Below are positions 5,992-13,553 of a stretch of 17,703 nt of DNA, in pieces. The notes below the pieces were generated by a model that ran no database searches, had not been told where the DNA came from, and worked only from the letters and a program-made list of their open reading frames with translations. The stretch's first letter is position 1, and each line of letters starts with the position of its first letter. The position numbers were made by a program, and so were the translations under genes. The DNA is taken from the NCBI GenBank assembly GCA_019264505.1, contig JAHUZY010000353.1, positions 1 through 17,703 on the forward strand, read 5' to 3'. The DNA is from Phenylobacterium sp. (GTDB taxonomy: Bacteria > Pseudomonadota > Alphaproteobacteria > Caulobacterales > Caulobacteraceae).

Positions 5992-6927
5992 ATGGGCTGG
6001 GACGGCGGAACCGAGATCTGGGTCGGCGGGGTCAACACCTGGGAATGCGATGAGATGGGTCATCTCAACGTGCGTCACTGGGTGGCCAAATCCATGGAGG
6101 CCCTGGCGGGCCTGGCCGCTGAGCTCGGCATGCCCGACGCCTTTTCAGGCCTCGCGCCCTCGACCCTGCTGGTCCGTGAGCAGCACATCCGCTTTTTGCG
6201 GGAGGCCAAGCCCGGCGCGGCCCTGACCGCACGGGGCGGGGTGGTGGCCATCGGCGAGGACGAGGCCCGGCTGCTGATCGTCATCCTGCATCCCGACGGG
6301 ACGCCGGCGGCCACCTTCCAGACCGTGGTGCGTCACGCCACCGCCGACGCCGGCCGGGTCTTCCCCTGGTCGCGGCGCATCCTGGCGGCCGCTGAGCGCC
6401 TGCAGGTGGACATTCCCGACTTCGCCGCGCCCCGCTCCATCAGCCTCGATCCGGTGGCCGCCAGCGCCGCCAGCCTGGAGGGGGCCAAGGCCATGGACCT
6501 GACCCGGATCGGTCTGGGGGTCATCGGCGCGGCCGACTGCGACGCCTTTGGCCGGATGCGCACCGAGATCGTCATGGGCAAGATTTCCGACGGCATCCTG
6601 CACCTGCTGGGCGCGGACCGGGGCCTGGGCGAAGGTCCTGGCTCCGGGGCGCCGCGGATCGGCGGCGCGGCCCTGGAATACCGTCTGGTGCATTTCGCCT
6701 GGCCCCGGGCCGGCGACCGGTTCGAGCTGCGCTCGGCCACCGCCCATGTGGAGGAGCGCTTCCGCCGCCTGCGCCACTGGATGGTCGATCCCAACACCGG
6801 ACGTCCCTGGGCCAGCGCCGAGAATGTCGCCGTGGGCTTCGACCTGGACGCCCGCAAGGTCGTGCGACTTTCCCCCGAGGCGGTGGACGCCATACGCCAG
6901 ACCACGCGGCCCGAGATGGCCCTCTAA
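5992..6927 (+). CDS. Double-hotdog acyl-CoA thioesterase-like protein
   Basis: A 311-residue cytoplasmic protein made of two tandem hotdog-like domains. The first (about 8-120) has W-E-C-D-E-M-G-H-L-N-V (residues 17-27), matching the D-x-x-G-H-x-N active-site pattern of 4-hydroxybenzoyl-CoA-type thioesterases. The second (about 170-300) has A-D-C-D-A-F-G-R-M (181-189), a degenerate version in which Arg/Met replace His/Asn, so only the first site is likely catalytic. The reaction would be hydrolysis of an acyl-CoA or acyl-ACP thioester; the acyl group is unknown. ATG 5992 has only a G-run as ribosome binding site, but no better start precedes the first motif. The stop overlaps the stop of the opposing hydrolase. 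Confidence 0.75.
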   Translation: MGWDGGTEIWVGGVNTWECDEMGHLNVRHWVAKSMEALAGLAAELGMPDAFSGLAPSTLLVREQHIRFLREAKPGAALTARGGVVAIGEDEARLLIVILHPDGTPAATFQTVVRHATADAGRVFPWSRRILAAAERLQVDIPDFAAPRSISLDPVAASAASLEGAKAMDLTRIGLGVIGAADCDAFGRMRTEIVMGKISDGILHLLGADRGLGEGPGSGAPRIGGAALEYRLVHFAWPRAGDRFELRSATAHVEERFRRLRHWMVDPNTGRPWASAENVAVGFDLDARKVVRLSPEAVDAIRQTTRPEMAL

Positions 6928-7805
6928 CCCGCCACAGCTTCGGTGAGGATCTGGCGCACCAGATCGGGGCGCTCCATGGGCAGGAAGTGGCTGGTCCCCG
7001 GGACGGTCTCAATCCGGTAGCGGCCCGTGGCGGCCAGATCCTCCAGATGGTCGTCGATCCGGCAGGTGGAGCCCTGCTCGGCCCGCAGGATGCGCACCGG
7101 GCAGGGGCAGGCCAGCGCTGCGGCCCAGGCCTGGTCGTCATAGACGGCGAAGTTGGAGGCCTCCCAGGCCGGGGCGCAGGCCAGCTCCACCGCCCCGTCG
7201 GCGGTGTCCACGAAGCCCGCGGCCACATAGTCCTCCAGCTGTTCCAGGGACCAGGTCCTGAAGGCGCCGCGCCCCTGATAGGCGGCGACGGCCGCAGCCC
7301 GGCTGTCAAAGCGCGCCCGCCGGCGCAGGGCGCCCTGAACCATGGGCGATTGGGCGATGTCGCCAGGGGACACATCTCCCCGCTGCGGCATCAGGACGGG
7401 ATCGAACAGCACCAGGTTCGAGATCAGGTCCGGCGCCTGGGCCGCGGCCATCAGGCTGGTGGTCGCCCCCATGGAGTGGCCGGCCACCGTCACCGGCCCC
7501 TGGCTCACATGAGGCAGCAGGGCCAGGAGGTCGTCACGATAGGCGCCCCAGCCGCGGCGGTTCTCCAGCTCGGTGGGCAGGGCGGTGGCGCCATGGCCCC
7601 GCAGATCGATGGCCAGGATCCGCAGCTGCGCCCCGAGCGGGGCCAGGATCGAGCGGTAGGTGGCGGCGTTGAAGCCGTTGGCGTGGCAGAAGACGAGGTC
7701 GAAATCCCGGTCAGACGGGCCGAACTCCAGGGCCGCCATCTCGCCGCCCCGGCTGGGCAGGGGAAAGCGGCGGACCCGCGGGGTCTGTGCGACCGTTCCA
7801 TCCAT
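6924..7805 (-). CDS. Alpha/beta hydrolase
   Basis: A 293-residue alpha/beta-hydrolase-fold protein, probably cytoplasmic, with no signal peptide. The oxyanion-hole motif H-A-N-G-F (residues 41-45), the R-G-H-G element (69-72), the nucleophile elbow G-H-S-M-G (109-113; Ser111) and the C-terminal catalytic His in G-T-S-H-F (His273) are all visible. A cap region lies between about residues 135 and 235. The substrate may be an ester, epoxide or haloalkane; an esterase/lipase role is most likely. The start at 7805 is chosen for AAGGA seven bases upstream; an ATG at 7850 would add 15 charged residues. The gene converges on the thioesterase-like gene: TAA (6925-6927) and TAG (6924-6926 on this strand) overlap. 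Confidence 0.88.
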   Translation of the reverse strand: MDGTVAQTPRVRRFPLPSRGGEMAALEFGPSDRDFDLVFCHANGFNAATYRSILAPLGAQLRILAIDLRGHGATALPTELENRRGWGAYRDDLLALLPHVSQGPVTVAGHSMGATTSLMAAAQAPDLISNLVLFDPVLMPQRGDVSPGDIAQSPMVQGALRRRARFDSRAAAVAAYQGRGAFRTWSLEQLEDYVAAGFVDTADGAVELACAPAWEASNFAVYDDQAWAAALACPCPVRILRAEQGSTCRIDDHLEDLAATGRYRIETVPGTSHFLPMERPDLVRQILTEAVAG

Positions 7806-7888
7806 GGGCGGATCCTTCTCTTCGCGCGATGGGTTCTTTAGGGCCCCCATATATCCCGTCTGTCCCCTGACCCAAGGAGAGGTTCGCC

Positions 7889-8320
7889 ATGGCCATCGCC
7901 ACCATCGGCTATGAGGGCAAGACCCAGGCCCAGATGATCGACCAGCTGAAGGCCGCCGGCGTCGAGCTGGTGGTCGATGTCCGCGCCGTGGCCGCCTCGC
8001 GCCGGCCGGGCTTTTCCAAGACCATCCTGGGCGCCAGCCTGGACGAGGCCGGCATCGGCTATGAGCACCTGCGGGGACTGGGCACGCCCAAGGCCGGTCG
8101 TGACGCCGCCAGAGCGGGCCGCACCGACGAGATGAGGGCCATCTTCGAGGCCCATCTGGCCGAGCCCCAGGCCCAGGTCGAACTCGCCCGGGCTCAGGAC
8201 CTGGCGGGCCGGAAGAAGATCGCCCTGCTCTGCTTCGAGGCCCGCGCCTGCGACTGCCACCGGGCGATCGTGGCCGCGCGGCTCTGCGAAGCCCTGGACG
8301 CGACCTGCGAAGATCTCTGA
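7889..8320 (+). CDS. DUF488 family protein
   Basis: A 143-residue cytoplasmic protein of the DUF488 family. Seen are the N-terminal T-I-G-Y-E-G (residues 5-10), the V-V-D-V-R-A-V-A-A-S-R-R segment (28-39), G-F-S-K (41-44), and the C-terminal L-L-C-F-E-A-R-A-C-D-C-H-R (113-125), whose Cys115, Cys121, Cys123 and His124 are family hallmarks that could bind metal or act in redox or nucleic-acid chemistry. The biochemical role of the family is not established. The ribosome binding site is excellent (AAGGAGAGG from 7874). It is divergent from the alpha/beta hydrolase with 83 bases between starts, and followed by a hairpin before the crotonase gene. Confidence 0.88.
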   Translation: MAIATIGYEGKTQAQMIDQLKAAGVELVVDVRAVAASRRPGFSKTILGASLDEAGIGYEHLRGLGTPKAGRDAARAGRTDEMRAIFEAHLAEPQAQVELARAQDLAGRKKIALLCFEARACDCHRAIVAARLCEALDATCEDL

Positions 8321-8331
8321 GGGGTCTTGGC

Positions 8332-8352
8332 TTTCCCCTGCGTCAGGGGGAG
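8332..8352 (+). promoter_or_regulatory. Hairpin between the DUF488 and crotonase genes
   Basis: CCCCTG (8335-8340), loop CGT, CAGGGG (8344-8349), extended by T-A and G-T pairs to nine base pairs. It starts 11 bases after the DUF488 stop. It has no T-run, so it is at most a weak terminator or attenuator. Its right arm contains the GGGGGAG that would serve the ATG codons at 8353/8356, which argues for the downstream start at 8392. Similar CCCCTG/CAGGGG palindromes are, as I recall, common between genes in related genomes. Confidence 0.4.
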
Positions 8353-8391
8353 ATGATGGGGAAACCTTCAGACGAGTCCCAGGAACAGCCC

Positions 8392-9291
8392 ATGACCGCC
8401 GCCAACGCCAACACCGCCGCCGAATCCGCCATCCCGGCGCTCGGGTCCTGGACCTGTTTCGATGTCGAGATCGAAGGCGGCGTGGCGCACATCAAGCTGA
8501 AGCGGCCCGAGGCCTTCAACAGCATGATCCGCGCCTTCTGGAATGAGCTGCCGGTGATCGTCCGCGACATCAACGACAATGTCCGGGCCCGCTGCATCGT
8601 CATTTCGTCCACCGGCAAGCACTTCTCCGCCGGCATGGACCTGGCGGTGTTCGGCGGCGGCGGGACCTCGAACGCCGATGGCGGCGCCGCGCCCGATCGC
8701 TTCATCGCGGCCGAGGGCCAGCGCCACCACATCCGCTGGCTGCAGGACTGCTTCAGCTGTCTCGATGAGGCGCGCATGCCGGTTCTGGTGGCCATCCAGG
8801 GGGGCTGCATTGGCGGGGCCATGGACATGACCAGCGCCTGTGATATCCGCTACGCCACCGAAGACGCCTTCTTCTGCGTGCAGGAGATCAATATCGGCAT
8901 GACCGCCGATGTCGGCACCTTCCCGCGCCTGTGCAAGCTGATCCCCGAGGGCTGGGTGCGCGAGCTCGCCTATACGGGCCGACGCCTGTCGGCTCAGCGG
9001 GCCAAGGAGATCGGCCTGGTCAATGAGGTCTTCCCGACCCACGAGGCCCTGCTGGACCATGTCATGGCCACCGCCCGGGAGATCGCCGAGAAGTCGCCCC
9101 TGGCGGTCACCGGCTCGAAGGTGATGATCAACTACGCCCGGGACCACACCATCGCCGATGGTCTGGACTATATCGCCGTCTGGCAGACCGGCATGTTCGC
9201 CGGCTCGCACATGGGCGAGGCCTTCAAGGCCAAGGCGGAGAAGCGCCCGGCCGACTTCCCCGACCTGCGCCCCCTGCGTCACGAGATGTAG
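8392..9291 (+). CDS. Crotonase, probable delta(3,5)-delta(2,4)-dienoyl-CoA isomerase
   Basis: A 299-residue enoyl-CoA hydratase/isomerase family enzyme. The oxyanion-hole segments are present (H-F-S-A-G-M-D-L, about residues 77-84, and G-G-C-I-G-G-A-M-D). Residues Asp145 (A-M-D-M), Glu165 (V-Q-E-I-N) and Asp173 (T-A-D-V-G) line up, from memory, with the three catalytic acids Asp/Glu/Asp of mammalian ECH1, and the A-D-V-G-T-F-P-R-L context is the ECH1 type. The predicted role is isomerising 3,5-dienoyl-CoA to 2,4-dienoyl-CoA in beta-oxidation of unsaturated fatty acids. The start at 8392 has AGGAA six bases upstream; ATGs at 8353/8356 would add 12-13 residues and overlap a hairpin. The stop is eight bases from that of the converging pentapeptide gene. 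Confidence 0.88.
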   Translation: MTAANANTAAESAIPALGSWTCFDVEIEGGVAHIKLKRPEAFNSMIRAFWNELPVIVRDINDNVRARCIVISSTGKHFSAGMDLAVFGGGGTSNADGGAAPDRFIAAEGQRHHIRWLQDCFSCLDEARMPVLVAIQGGCIGGAMDMTSACDIRYATEDAFFCVQEINIGMTADVGTFPRLCKLIPEGWVRELAYTGRRLSAQRAKEIGLVNEVFPTHEALLDHVMATAREIAEKSPLAVTGSKVMINYARDHTIADGLDYIAVWQTGMFAGSHMGEAFKAKAEKRPADFPDLRPLRHEM

Positions 9292-9299
9292 ATCGGACC

Positions 9300-10496
9300 C
9301 TACAGGATCAGTTCGGCGCCCCGCAGGTCCGTCCCGGCCAGCTTGGCGCCGGACAGGTCCGCCTCCAGGAACCGGGCGCGCGACGCATTGGCGCCGCTCA
9401 GGTCGGCATAGCGCAGGTTCGCCCGGTTGAGATCGGTGCGTAGCAGGCGGCCCTCGCCGATGGCCAGGGGGCCGAGCTTGGCCTCGCGCAGATCGGCGCG
9501 GATCAGGTTGGCGCCGGTCAGCCGCGCGCCGCGCAGGTCGGCGCCCCGCAGATCGGTCTTGCGCAGGTCGCAGTCGGAAAGATCGGCGCCCTGCAGCTGA
9601 ACCCCGCGCAGATCCATGCCGAAGAAGATGGCGCCGGGGGCCGGCAGGCCGCTCAGCCGACGGCTGCGCAGGTGGCGCAGGGACCGGAAATCCGCGCCGG
9701 CAAGGCGTGCGGCGACGCCCTGGCGACCCTCGCTGTCGCAGAAGGCTTCATGGTCGGCGATGATGTCGTGCAGGGGCTGGTCGTCCACATAGAAGACGGT
9801 GGCCGGCGCCTTGAGCAGGTCGCTGAGATCGGCCCCGTCGAGGCCCGCCGCGGCGAGGTTGGCCCCGGCGACGATCGCCCCGCGCAGGGAGGCGCCGCTG
9901 AGGTCGGCCCCGTCCAGCTGAGCCCCAGACAGGTCGGCGCCGTCGAGCCTGGCGTTGGCCAGCCGCGCGCCCACCAGCACCGCGCCGGTCAGGCTGGCGT
10001 CGCGGCAGTCGACAGCGGTCATGATGTCGGTGAGATCGGCGCCCTCGGCCACGGCGTATTCCAGATTGCCCTCGCGGGCCTCCGGCGCCAGCACGCGGAA
10101 GCCGTCGGCCCGGGTCTGCATGGCGATGCAGCCCTCGCGCAGGTCGGCCCCCGACAGGTCCGCCCCCGAAAGATTGGCGCCCCGCAGGCTCGCCCCGCGC
10201 AGATCGGCCTGGGCCAGCCGCGCGCCCCGCAGGTCGGCGTCCCGCAGGTCGGCCCCGAACAGATTGGCCCGGCTGAGATCAGCACCCGCCAGGATCGCGC
10301 CGCTCAGGCGGGCGCCGGTGAGATCGGCCTCGGCCAGCAGGGCGCCTTCCAGATTCCAGTCGGCCAGATCGGCCCGCACCAGATCGGCGCGGCGGCCGCC
10401 AGCCAGGCCCTGGACGTAGCGGGCGTGGGCGGCCAGGGCCGTGCGCAGATAGGACTGGGTCTGGGGGCGCAGATGTGAAGCGGCGGGACTTGCCAT
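9300..10496 (-). CDS. Pentapeptide-repeat protein with internal duplication
   Basis: A 398-residue protein dominated by A-(D/N)-L-x-x pentapeptide repeats, which fold as a right-handed quadrilateral beta-helix. There are three repeat blocks (about 36-120, 151-228, 265-398) separated by two non-repeat segments. The N-terminus (L-R-T-A-L-A-A-H, 17-24) and the second spacer (L-H-D-I-I-A-D-H, 242-249) share an L-x2-[AI]-[LI]-A-x-H-x2-[YF] motif just before a repeat block, so the protein looks like two related halves. There is no signal peptide or membrane segment, so it is probably cytosolic. Some pentapeptide proteins mimic DNA and protect gyrase, but most have no known function and this should not be assumed here. 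The start has GAAGG a few bases upstream. It follows the CHAP gene by 77 bases on the same strand. Confidence 0.92.
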   Translation of the reverse strand: MASPAASHLRPQTQSYLRTALAAHARYVQGLAGGRRADLVRADLADWNLEGALLAEADLTGARLSGAILAGADLSRANLFGADLRDADLRGARLAQADLRGASLRGANLSGADLSGADLREGCIAMQTRADGFRVLAPEAREGNLEYAVAEGADLTDIMTAVDCRDASLTGAVLVGARLANARLDGADLSGAQLDGADLSGASLRGAIVAGANLAAAGLDGADLSDLLKAPATVFYVDDQPLHDIIADHEAFCDSEGRQGVAARLAGADFRSLRHLRSRRLSGLPAPGAIFFGMDLRGVQLQGADLSDCDLRKTDLRGADLRGARLTGANLIRADLREAKLGPLAIGEGRLLRTDLNRANLRYADLSGANASRARFLEADLSGAKLAGTDLRGAELIL

Positions 10497-10539
10497 GGGC
10501 GACCTTCGGATAAGGCCGCCACAGTGGTCTCGTGCGGTT

Positions 10540-10562
10540 TAAGGAAGGGTTGTCCGCAACCC
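10540..10562 (-). terminator. Probable terminator after the CHAP gene
   Basis: On the minus strand GGGTTG, loop CGGA, CAACCC (10562-10547) is followed by TTCCTT. The hairpin starts 12 bases past the CHAP stop and has a 6-bp stem and a moderately T-rich tail. It also lies just upstream of the pentapeptide gene, so it may separate the two transcripts. Confidence 0.45.
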
Positions 10563-10573
10563 CCGGACGGCGA

Positions 10574-11263
10574 CTATTCCTGAGAGTCGCCGGCTTGAGC
10601 CCCACCCTGACCGGCGGCCTGCAGCAGGGCGGCGATCCGGTCGGTGGCGTCGGCGGCCTGGCTCAGCATCTGCAGCGGGCCGGAGCCCGGACGCACAGCG
10701 GCGACCATCTGGTTGGCGGCCGACTGAGCCACCGTCACCGCAGTGTTCTGGGCGGTGGTGAAGCCGGTCTTGGTCAGGGTCGAGGCCGTGGCGTCCTGAT
10801 AGATGAAGCCGTGGACCGGATAGGTGGTGGAGCCGAGATCGCCGATGGAGTCGTACCAGACCTTGACCTGGCTCCAGTCACCCTTGGGGGAGACGTCGAT
10901 CACGGTGACATCGCGCTCGATCTGACCGCGGGTTCCGTTGATTCGAGACCAGTTGGCGTGGGAGATCTGGATCACCCGGTCGGTGAGCACCTGGCTGACC
11001 ACGGCCACGTGACCCAGGCGCATGGCGCCAGTGGGCTTGAAGCAGAGGACGGCGCCGGCCTGCGGGGTGTTGCCCGTATCGTACTTGCCAGCGGCCTGTT
11101 TCCACCAGGTCCAGGCGTCGCCGAAGATCTGCACGCCGGAGATCATTCGGGCGAACGGCACGCATTGCCAGTAGGTGTCCGCAAAGGCGCTGCCGGCGGG
11201 GGCGAGCGCCATGACCGCCGCAGCCGTCATGGAACCAAGGACGAGGCGTGTCCGTTTCATCAT
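10574..11263 (-). CDS. Secreted CHAP-domain amidase/endopeptidase
   Basis: A 229-residue exported protein. A classical signal peptide is seen: K-R-T-R, a hydrophobic stretch to about residue 22, and a likely cleavage after S-A-F-A (residue 28). A CHAP domain follows at about 30-140, with nucleophile Cys34 in Y-W-Q-C-V-P-F-A-R, His85 in L-G-H-V-A-V-V and the S-H-A-N-W element (101-105) supplying the third residue. CHAP enzymes cut peptide or amide bonds in peptidoglycan. The last 70 residues are Ala/Gln/Thr-rich, probably helical or disordered. Two adjacent ATG codons could start it; GGGGAG lies 11 bases before the first, a long spacing. It follows the acyltransferase by 69 bases on the same strand. 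Confidence 0.88.
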   Translation of the reverse strand: MMKRTRLVLGSMTAAAVMALAPAGSAFADTYWQCVPFARMISGVQIFGDAWTWWKQAAGKYDTGNTPQAGAVLCFKPTGAMRLGHVAVVSQVLTDRVIQISHANWSRINGTRGQIERDVTVIDVSPKGDWSQVKVWYDSIGDLGSTTYPVHGFIYQDATASTLTKTGFTTAQNTAVTVAQSAANQMVAAVRPGSGPLQMLSQAADATDRIAALLQAAGQGGAQAGDSQE

Positions 11264-11332
11264 GTTGGGCGTAACTCCCCGACGCGAACTGCCGTTAGGG
11301 ATAGTTTCTCACGCTCGGGATGAAAAGAGGGT

Positions 11333-12430
11333 TTATGCGCCTGCGACCTTAGGCGCACGTCCTTTCCACAGCCCTGCCCACAGCTTCATGCGCTCGCGGG
11401 CCGGTTTCTCGATCAGATGATAAGACAGGGCGGCCAGTGGAACCACGCCCACCAGGAGCACCAACCATATGCCGAGCGGCAGCTGGTCGCTTTCAAGCTT
11501 GAGCAGACTGGCGGCGCCGTTGACGAATACAATCTTCCACGGCACGCAGATCATGTAGATCGAATAGCTGATCTCACCGAGATAGATGAGGATCGGCGCG
11601 CTCAAGGCCTGGGACCCGTTCTGAGCCAGACGGGCGAGGTAGAAGATCAGCCCTGCGGTCCCCAGCACGATGATCGTATCCGACAGGCCCAGGGTGGCGG
11701 CGAACAGGGCGATGGCGCCTGAAATTGCGGCGCCCAGCCAGGCCTGCGACCGCCCGCCGCCGGCCCGCTCCCGCCAGAGGCTGTGCAGGGCGCAGCCCAG
11801 GGCGAAGCAGGGAACGATTCGCAACGCCCCCCAGGAGATCGTCGCCAGGGTCAGGGGATGGCCGGCCAGGACCTCGAATCCGGCATAGAGGCCCGCCATG
11901 AAGACCGCCGCCAGGGCCACCGCCACCAGGGGCCGGGCCTTCAGCGCCAGGGCCGCCCAGGCGAACAGGGGGAAGGTCAGATAGGCGAACCACTCGGCCG
12001 AGATCGACCAGGAGGGATGGTTCCAGCCGGCGACCGGGGCGAACCCCCAGGCCTGCACCAGCAGCAGGTTGGGCAGCAGCGCCTCCCACGACAGGATGTT
12101 GGGGTCGACCGCAAAGCCCGCCGCGCCGGCCGCCGCCGCCAGGACCCCCATGCCGATCAGCGTCGCCAGATGCAGCGGGTAGACCCGCGCCAGCCGCGCC
12201 CACAGGAAGCCGCCATAATTGAAACCGCCCGCCTCCACCTGGCTGCGATAGACGTGACACAGGATGAAGCCGGACAGCACGAAGAACAGCTCTACCCCCA
12301 GATAGCCCTTGGCCACGAAGAGCGGCGTGGCCCCCGTCGCCAGGGCCGGCCAGTAGTGGAAAAGCACCACCCAGAAGGCGGCGAAGAACCGCAGGGAGGT
12401 GAGCGGGTGGATCTGCTGAGCGTCGGTCAT
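11333..12430 (-). CDS. Acyltransferase-3 family membrane protein
   Basis: A 365-residue integral membrane protein with about ten hydrophobic segments, of the acyltransferase-3 (OafA/NodX-like) family, which moves acetyl or other acyl groups onto extracellular glycans or lipids. Seen are the N-terminal T-S-L-R-F-F-A-A-F-W with Arg14 and catalytic-type His25 (L-F-H-Y-W), the G-V-E-L-F-F-V-L-S-G-F motif (45-55) and the L-W-A-R-L-A-R-V-Y-P element (76-85). There is no fused SGNH domain, so it is the minimal form. The frame runs to a GTG at 12493, but those 21 extra residues are Pro/Arg-rich and unlike the family, so the ATG at 12430 is used although its ribosome binding site is weak. No polysaccharide genes are nearby, so the acceptor is unknown. 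Confidence 0.9.
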   Translation of the reverse strand: MTDAQQIHPLTSLRFFAAFWVVLFHYWPALATGATPLFVAKGYLGVELFFVLSGFILCHVYRSQVEAGGFNYGGFLWARLARVYPLHLATLIGMGVLAAAAGAAGFAVDPNILSWEALLPNLLLVQAWGFAPVAGWNHPSWSISAEWFAYLTFPLFAWAALALKARPLVAVALAAVFMAGLYAGFEVLAGHPLTLATISWGALRIVPCFALGCALHSLWRERAGGGRSQAWLGAAISGAIALFAATLGLSDTIIVLGTAGLIFYLARLAQNGSQALSAPILIYLGEISYSIYMICVPWKIVFVNGAASLLKLESDQLPLGIWLVLLVGVVPLAALSYHLIEKPARERMKLWAGLWKGRAPKVAGA

Positions 12431-12581
12431 GGGGCGGCGGACTCTTGGGGGGCCGGCGAGGTCAGGCGCCGGTCTCGGGATTCTTCGTCGCACTCTGGCG
12501 CCAGAAGCCTCACCATCGCGTTAGCGCAGCCACGCCCCGTGGGATCAGCTAAGCCTGGGGCCTTCTCCCGGAGAATCACCC

Positions 12582-13415
12582 ATGGACTCAATTCTTGTCC
12601 TGCTCACCGACCCAGTGGCCTGGGCCGCCCTCATCGCGCTGATCGTGATGGAGGTGGTGCTCGGCATCGACAACCTCGTCTTCATCTCGATCCTCTCCAA
12701 CAAGCTGCCGCTCGAGCAGCGCAGCCGGGCCCGGAAGATCGGCATCGCCCTGGCCCTGATCATGCGCCTGGGGTTGCTTTCGACCCTGGCCTTCCTCGTC
12801 GGCATGACCCAGACCGTCTTCAGCATTCCCCTGCAGGGTCCGCCGGACCCGGTGCATGGCATGCCGATGTTCGAGATGGACTTCTCCTGGCGCGACCTGA
12901 TCCTGATCGCGGGCGGCCTCTTCCTGGTCTGGAAGGCCACCACCGAAATCCACGAAAAGGTCGATCCCGATCCCACCCACGGGGTCCTGGACGTCAAGGG
13001 GGCCGTGGCGGCCAACTTCTCGGCCGTGATCGTGCAGATCCTGCTGCTGGACCTGGTCTTCTCCATCGATTCCATCCTGACCGCCGTGGGCATGACCGAC
13101 CACTTGCCGATCATGGTCGTCGCCGTCGTCTTCGCTGTGGGGGTCATGCTTCTGGCCGCTGACCCTCTGGCGGAGTTCATCGACGCCAATCCGACGGTGG
13201 TGATGCTGGCCCTGGGCTTCCTGCTGATGATTGGGGCCACCCTGATCGCCGACGGCTTCGGCTTCCATGTGCCCAAGGGCTACATCTACGCGGCCATGGC
13301 CTTCTCCGGCCTGGTGGAGGGGCTCAACATCTTCGCCCGGCGCGCGGCCCGGCGAAAGGCGGCCGCTCAGCCGGCTTTGGGGCATGCATCGCCGACCGGT
13401 TCTGATAACGTCTGA
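12582..13415 (+). CDS. TerC-family integral membrane protein
   Basis: A 277-residue membrane protein with about seven hydrophobic segments and both TerC signature motifs: M-E-V-V-L-G-I-D-N (residues 23-31) and L-D-L-V-F-S-I-D-S (156-164), whose acidic residues are thought to form the ion path. The closing [11 protein letters not shown] segment (232-242) is also typical and resembles the YgdQ subgroup. TerC proteins are linked to tellurite resistance and to manganese or other metal export, often serving secreted metalloproteins; a metal-export role is the best inference. The start has GGAGA eight bases upstream. The last 25 residues are hydrophilic. It is divergent from the acyltransferase (about 150 bases). 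I looked for a yybP-ykoY manganese riboswitch upstream and saw none. Confidence 0.92.
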   Translation: MDSILVLLTDPVAWAALIALIVMEVVLGIDNLVFISILSNKLPLEQRSRARKIGIALALIMRLGLLSTLAFLVGMTQTVFSIPLQGPPDPVHGMPMFEMDFSWRDLILIAGGLFLVWKATTEIHEKVDPDPTHGVLDVKGAVAANFSAVIVQILLLDLVFSIDSILTAVGMTDHLPIMVVAVVFAVGVMLLAADPLAEFIDANPTVVMLALGFLLMIGATLIADGFGFHVPKGYIYAAMAFSGLVEGLNIFARRAARRKAAAQPALGHASPTGSDNV

Positions 13416-13424
13416 GGATTATCT

Positions 13425-13458
13425 CCGCCCCGGACGTCACATCGGCGCGCCGGGGCGG
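13425..13458 (+). terminator. Hairpin downstream of the TerC gene
   Basis: CCGCCCCGG (13425-13433) pairs with CCGGGGCGG (13450-13458), a perfect 9-bp GC stem with a 16-base loop, ten bases past the stop. There is no immediate T-run, so termination is plausible but unproven. Confidence 0.4.
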
Positions 13459-13553
13459 GCTCAGACATTTGAAAAACCTGGGACGGTCGGCGGATTGACG
13501 TCGCGCTGGACCAGAGAATTGGCGGCGCTCGAACGTCGCTTTGGAAACGCGCA

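Noticed and set aside
9300..10496. DNA tandem repeat
   Set aside because: The repetitive look of the DNA follows from the pentapeptide code; units are diverged at nucleotide level and not a separate repeat element.
12431..12493. N-terminal extension of the acyltransferase from a GTG start
   Set aside because: The extra 21 residues are Pro/Arg-rich, lack a ribosome binding site and precede the normal family start.
12431..12581. Manganese (yybP-ykoY) riboswitch upstream of the TerC gene
   Set aside because: TerC genes are sometimes controlled this way, but I do not see the conserved core of that RNA. Only a short palindrome overlapping the ribosome binding site (12563-12575) is present, with a loop too small to be meaningful.
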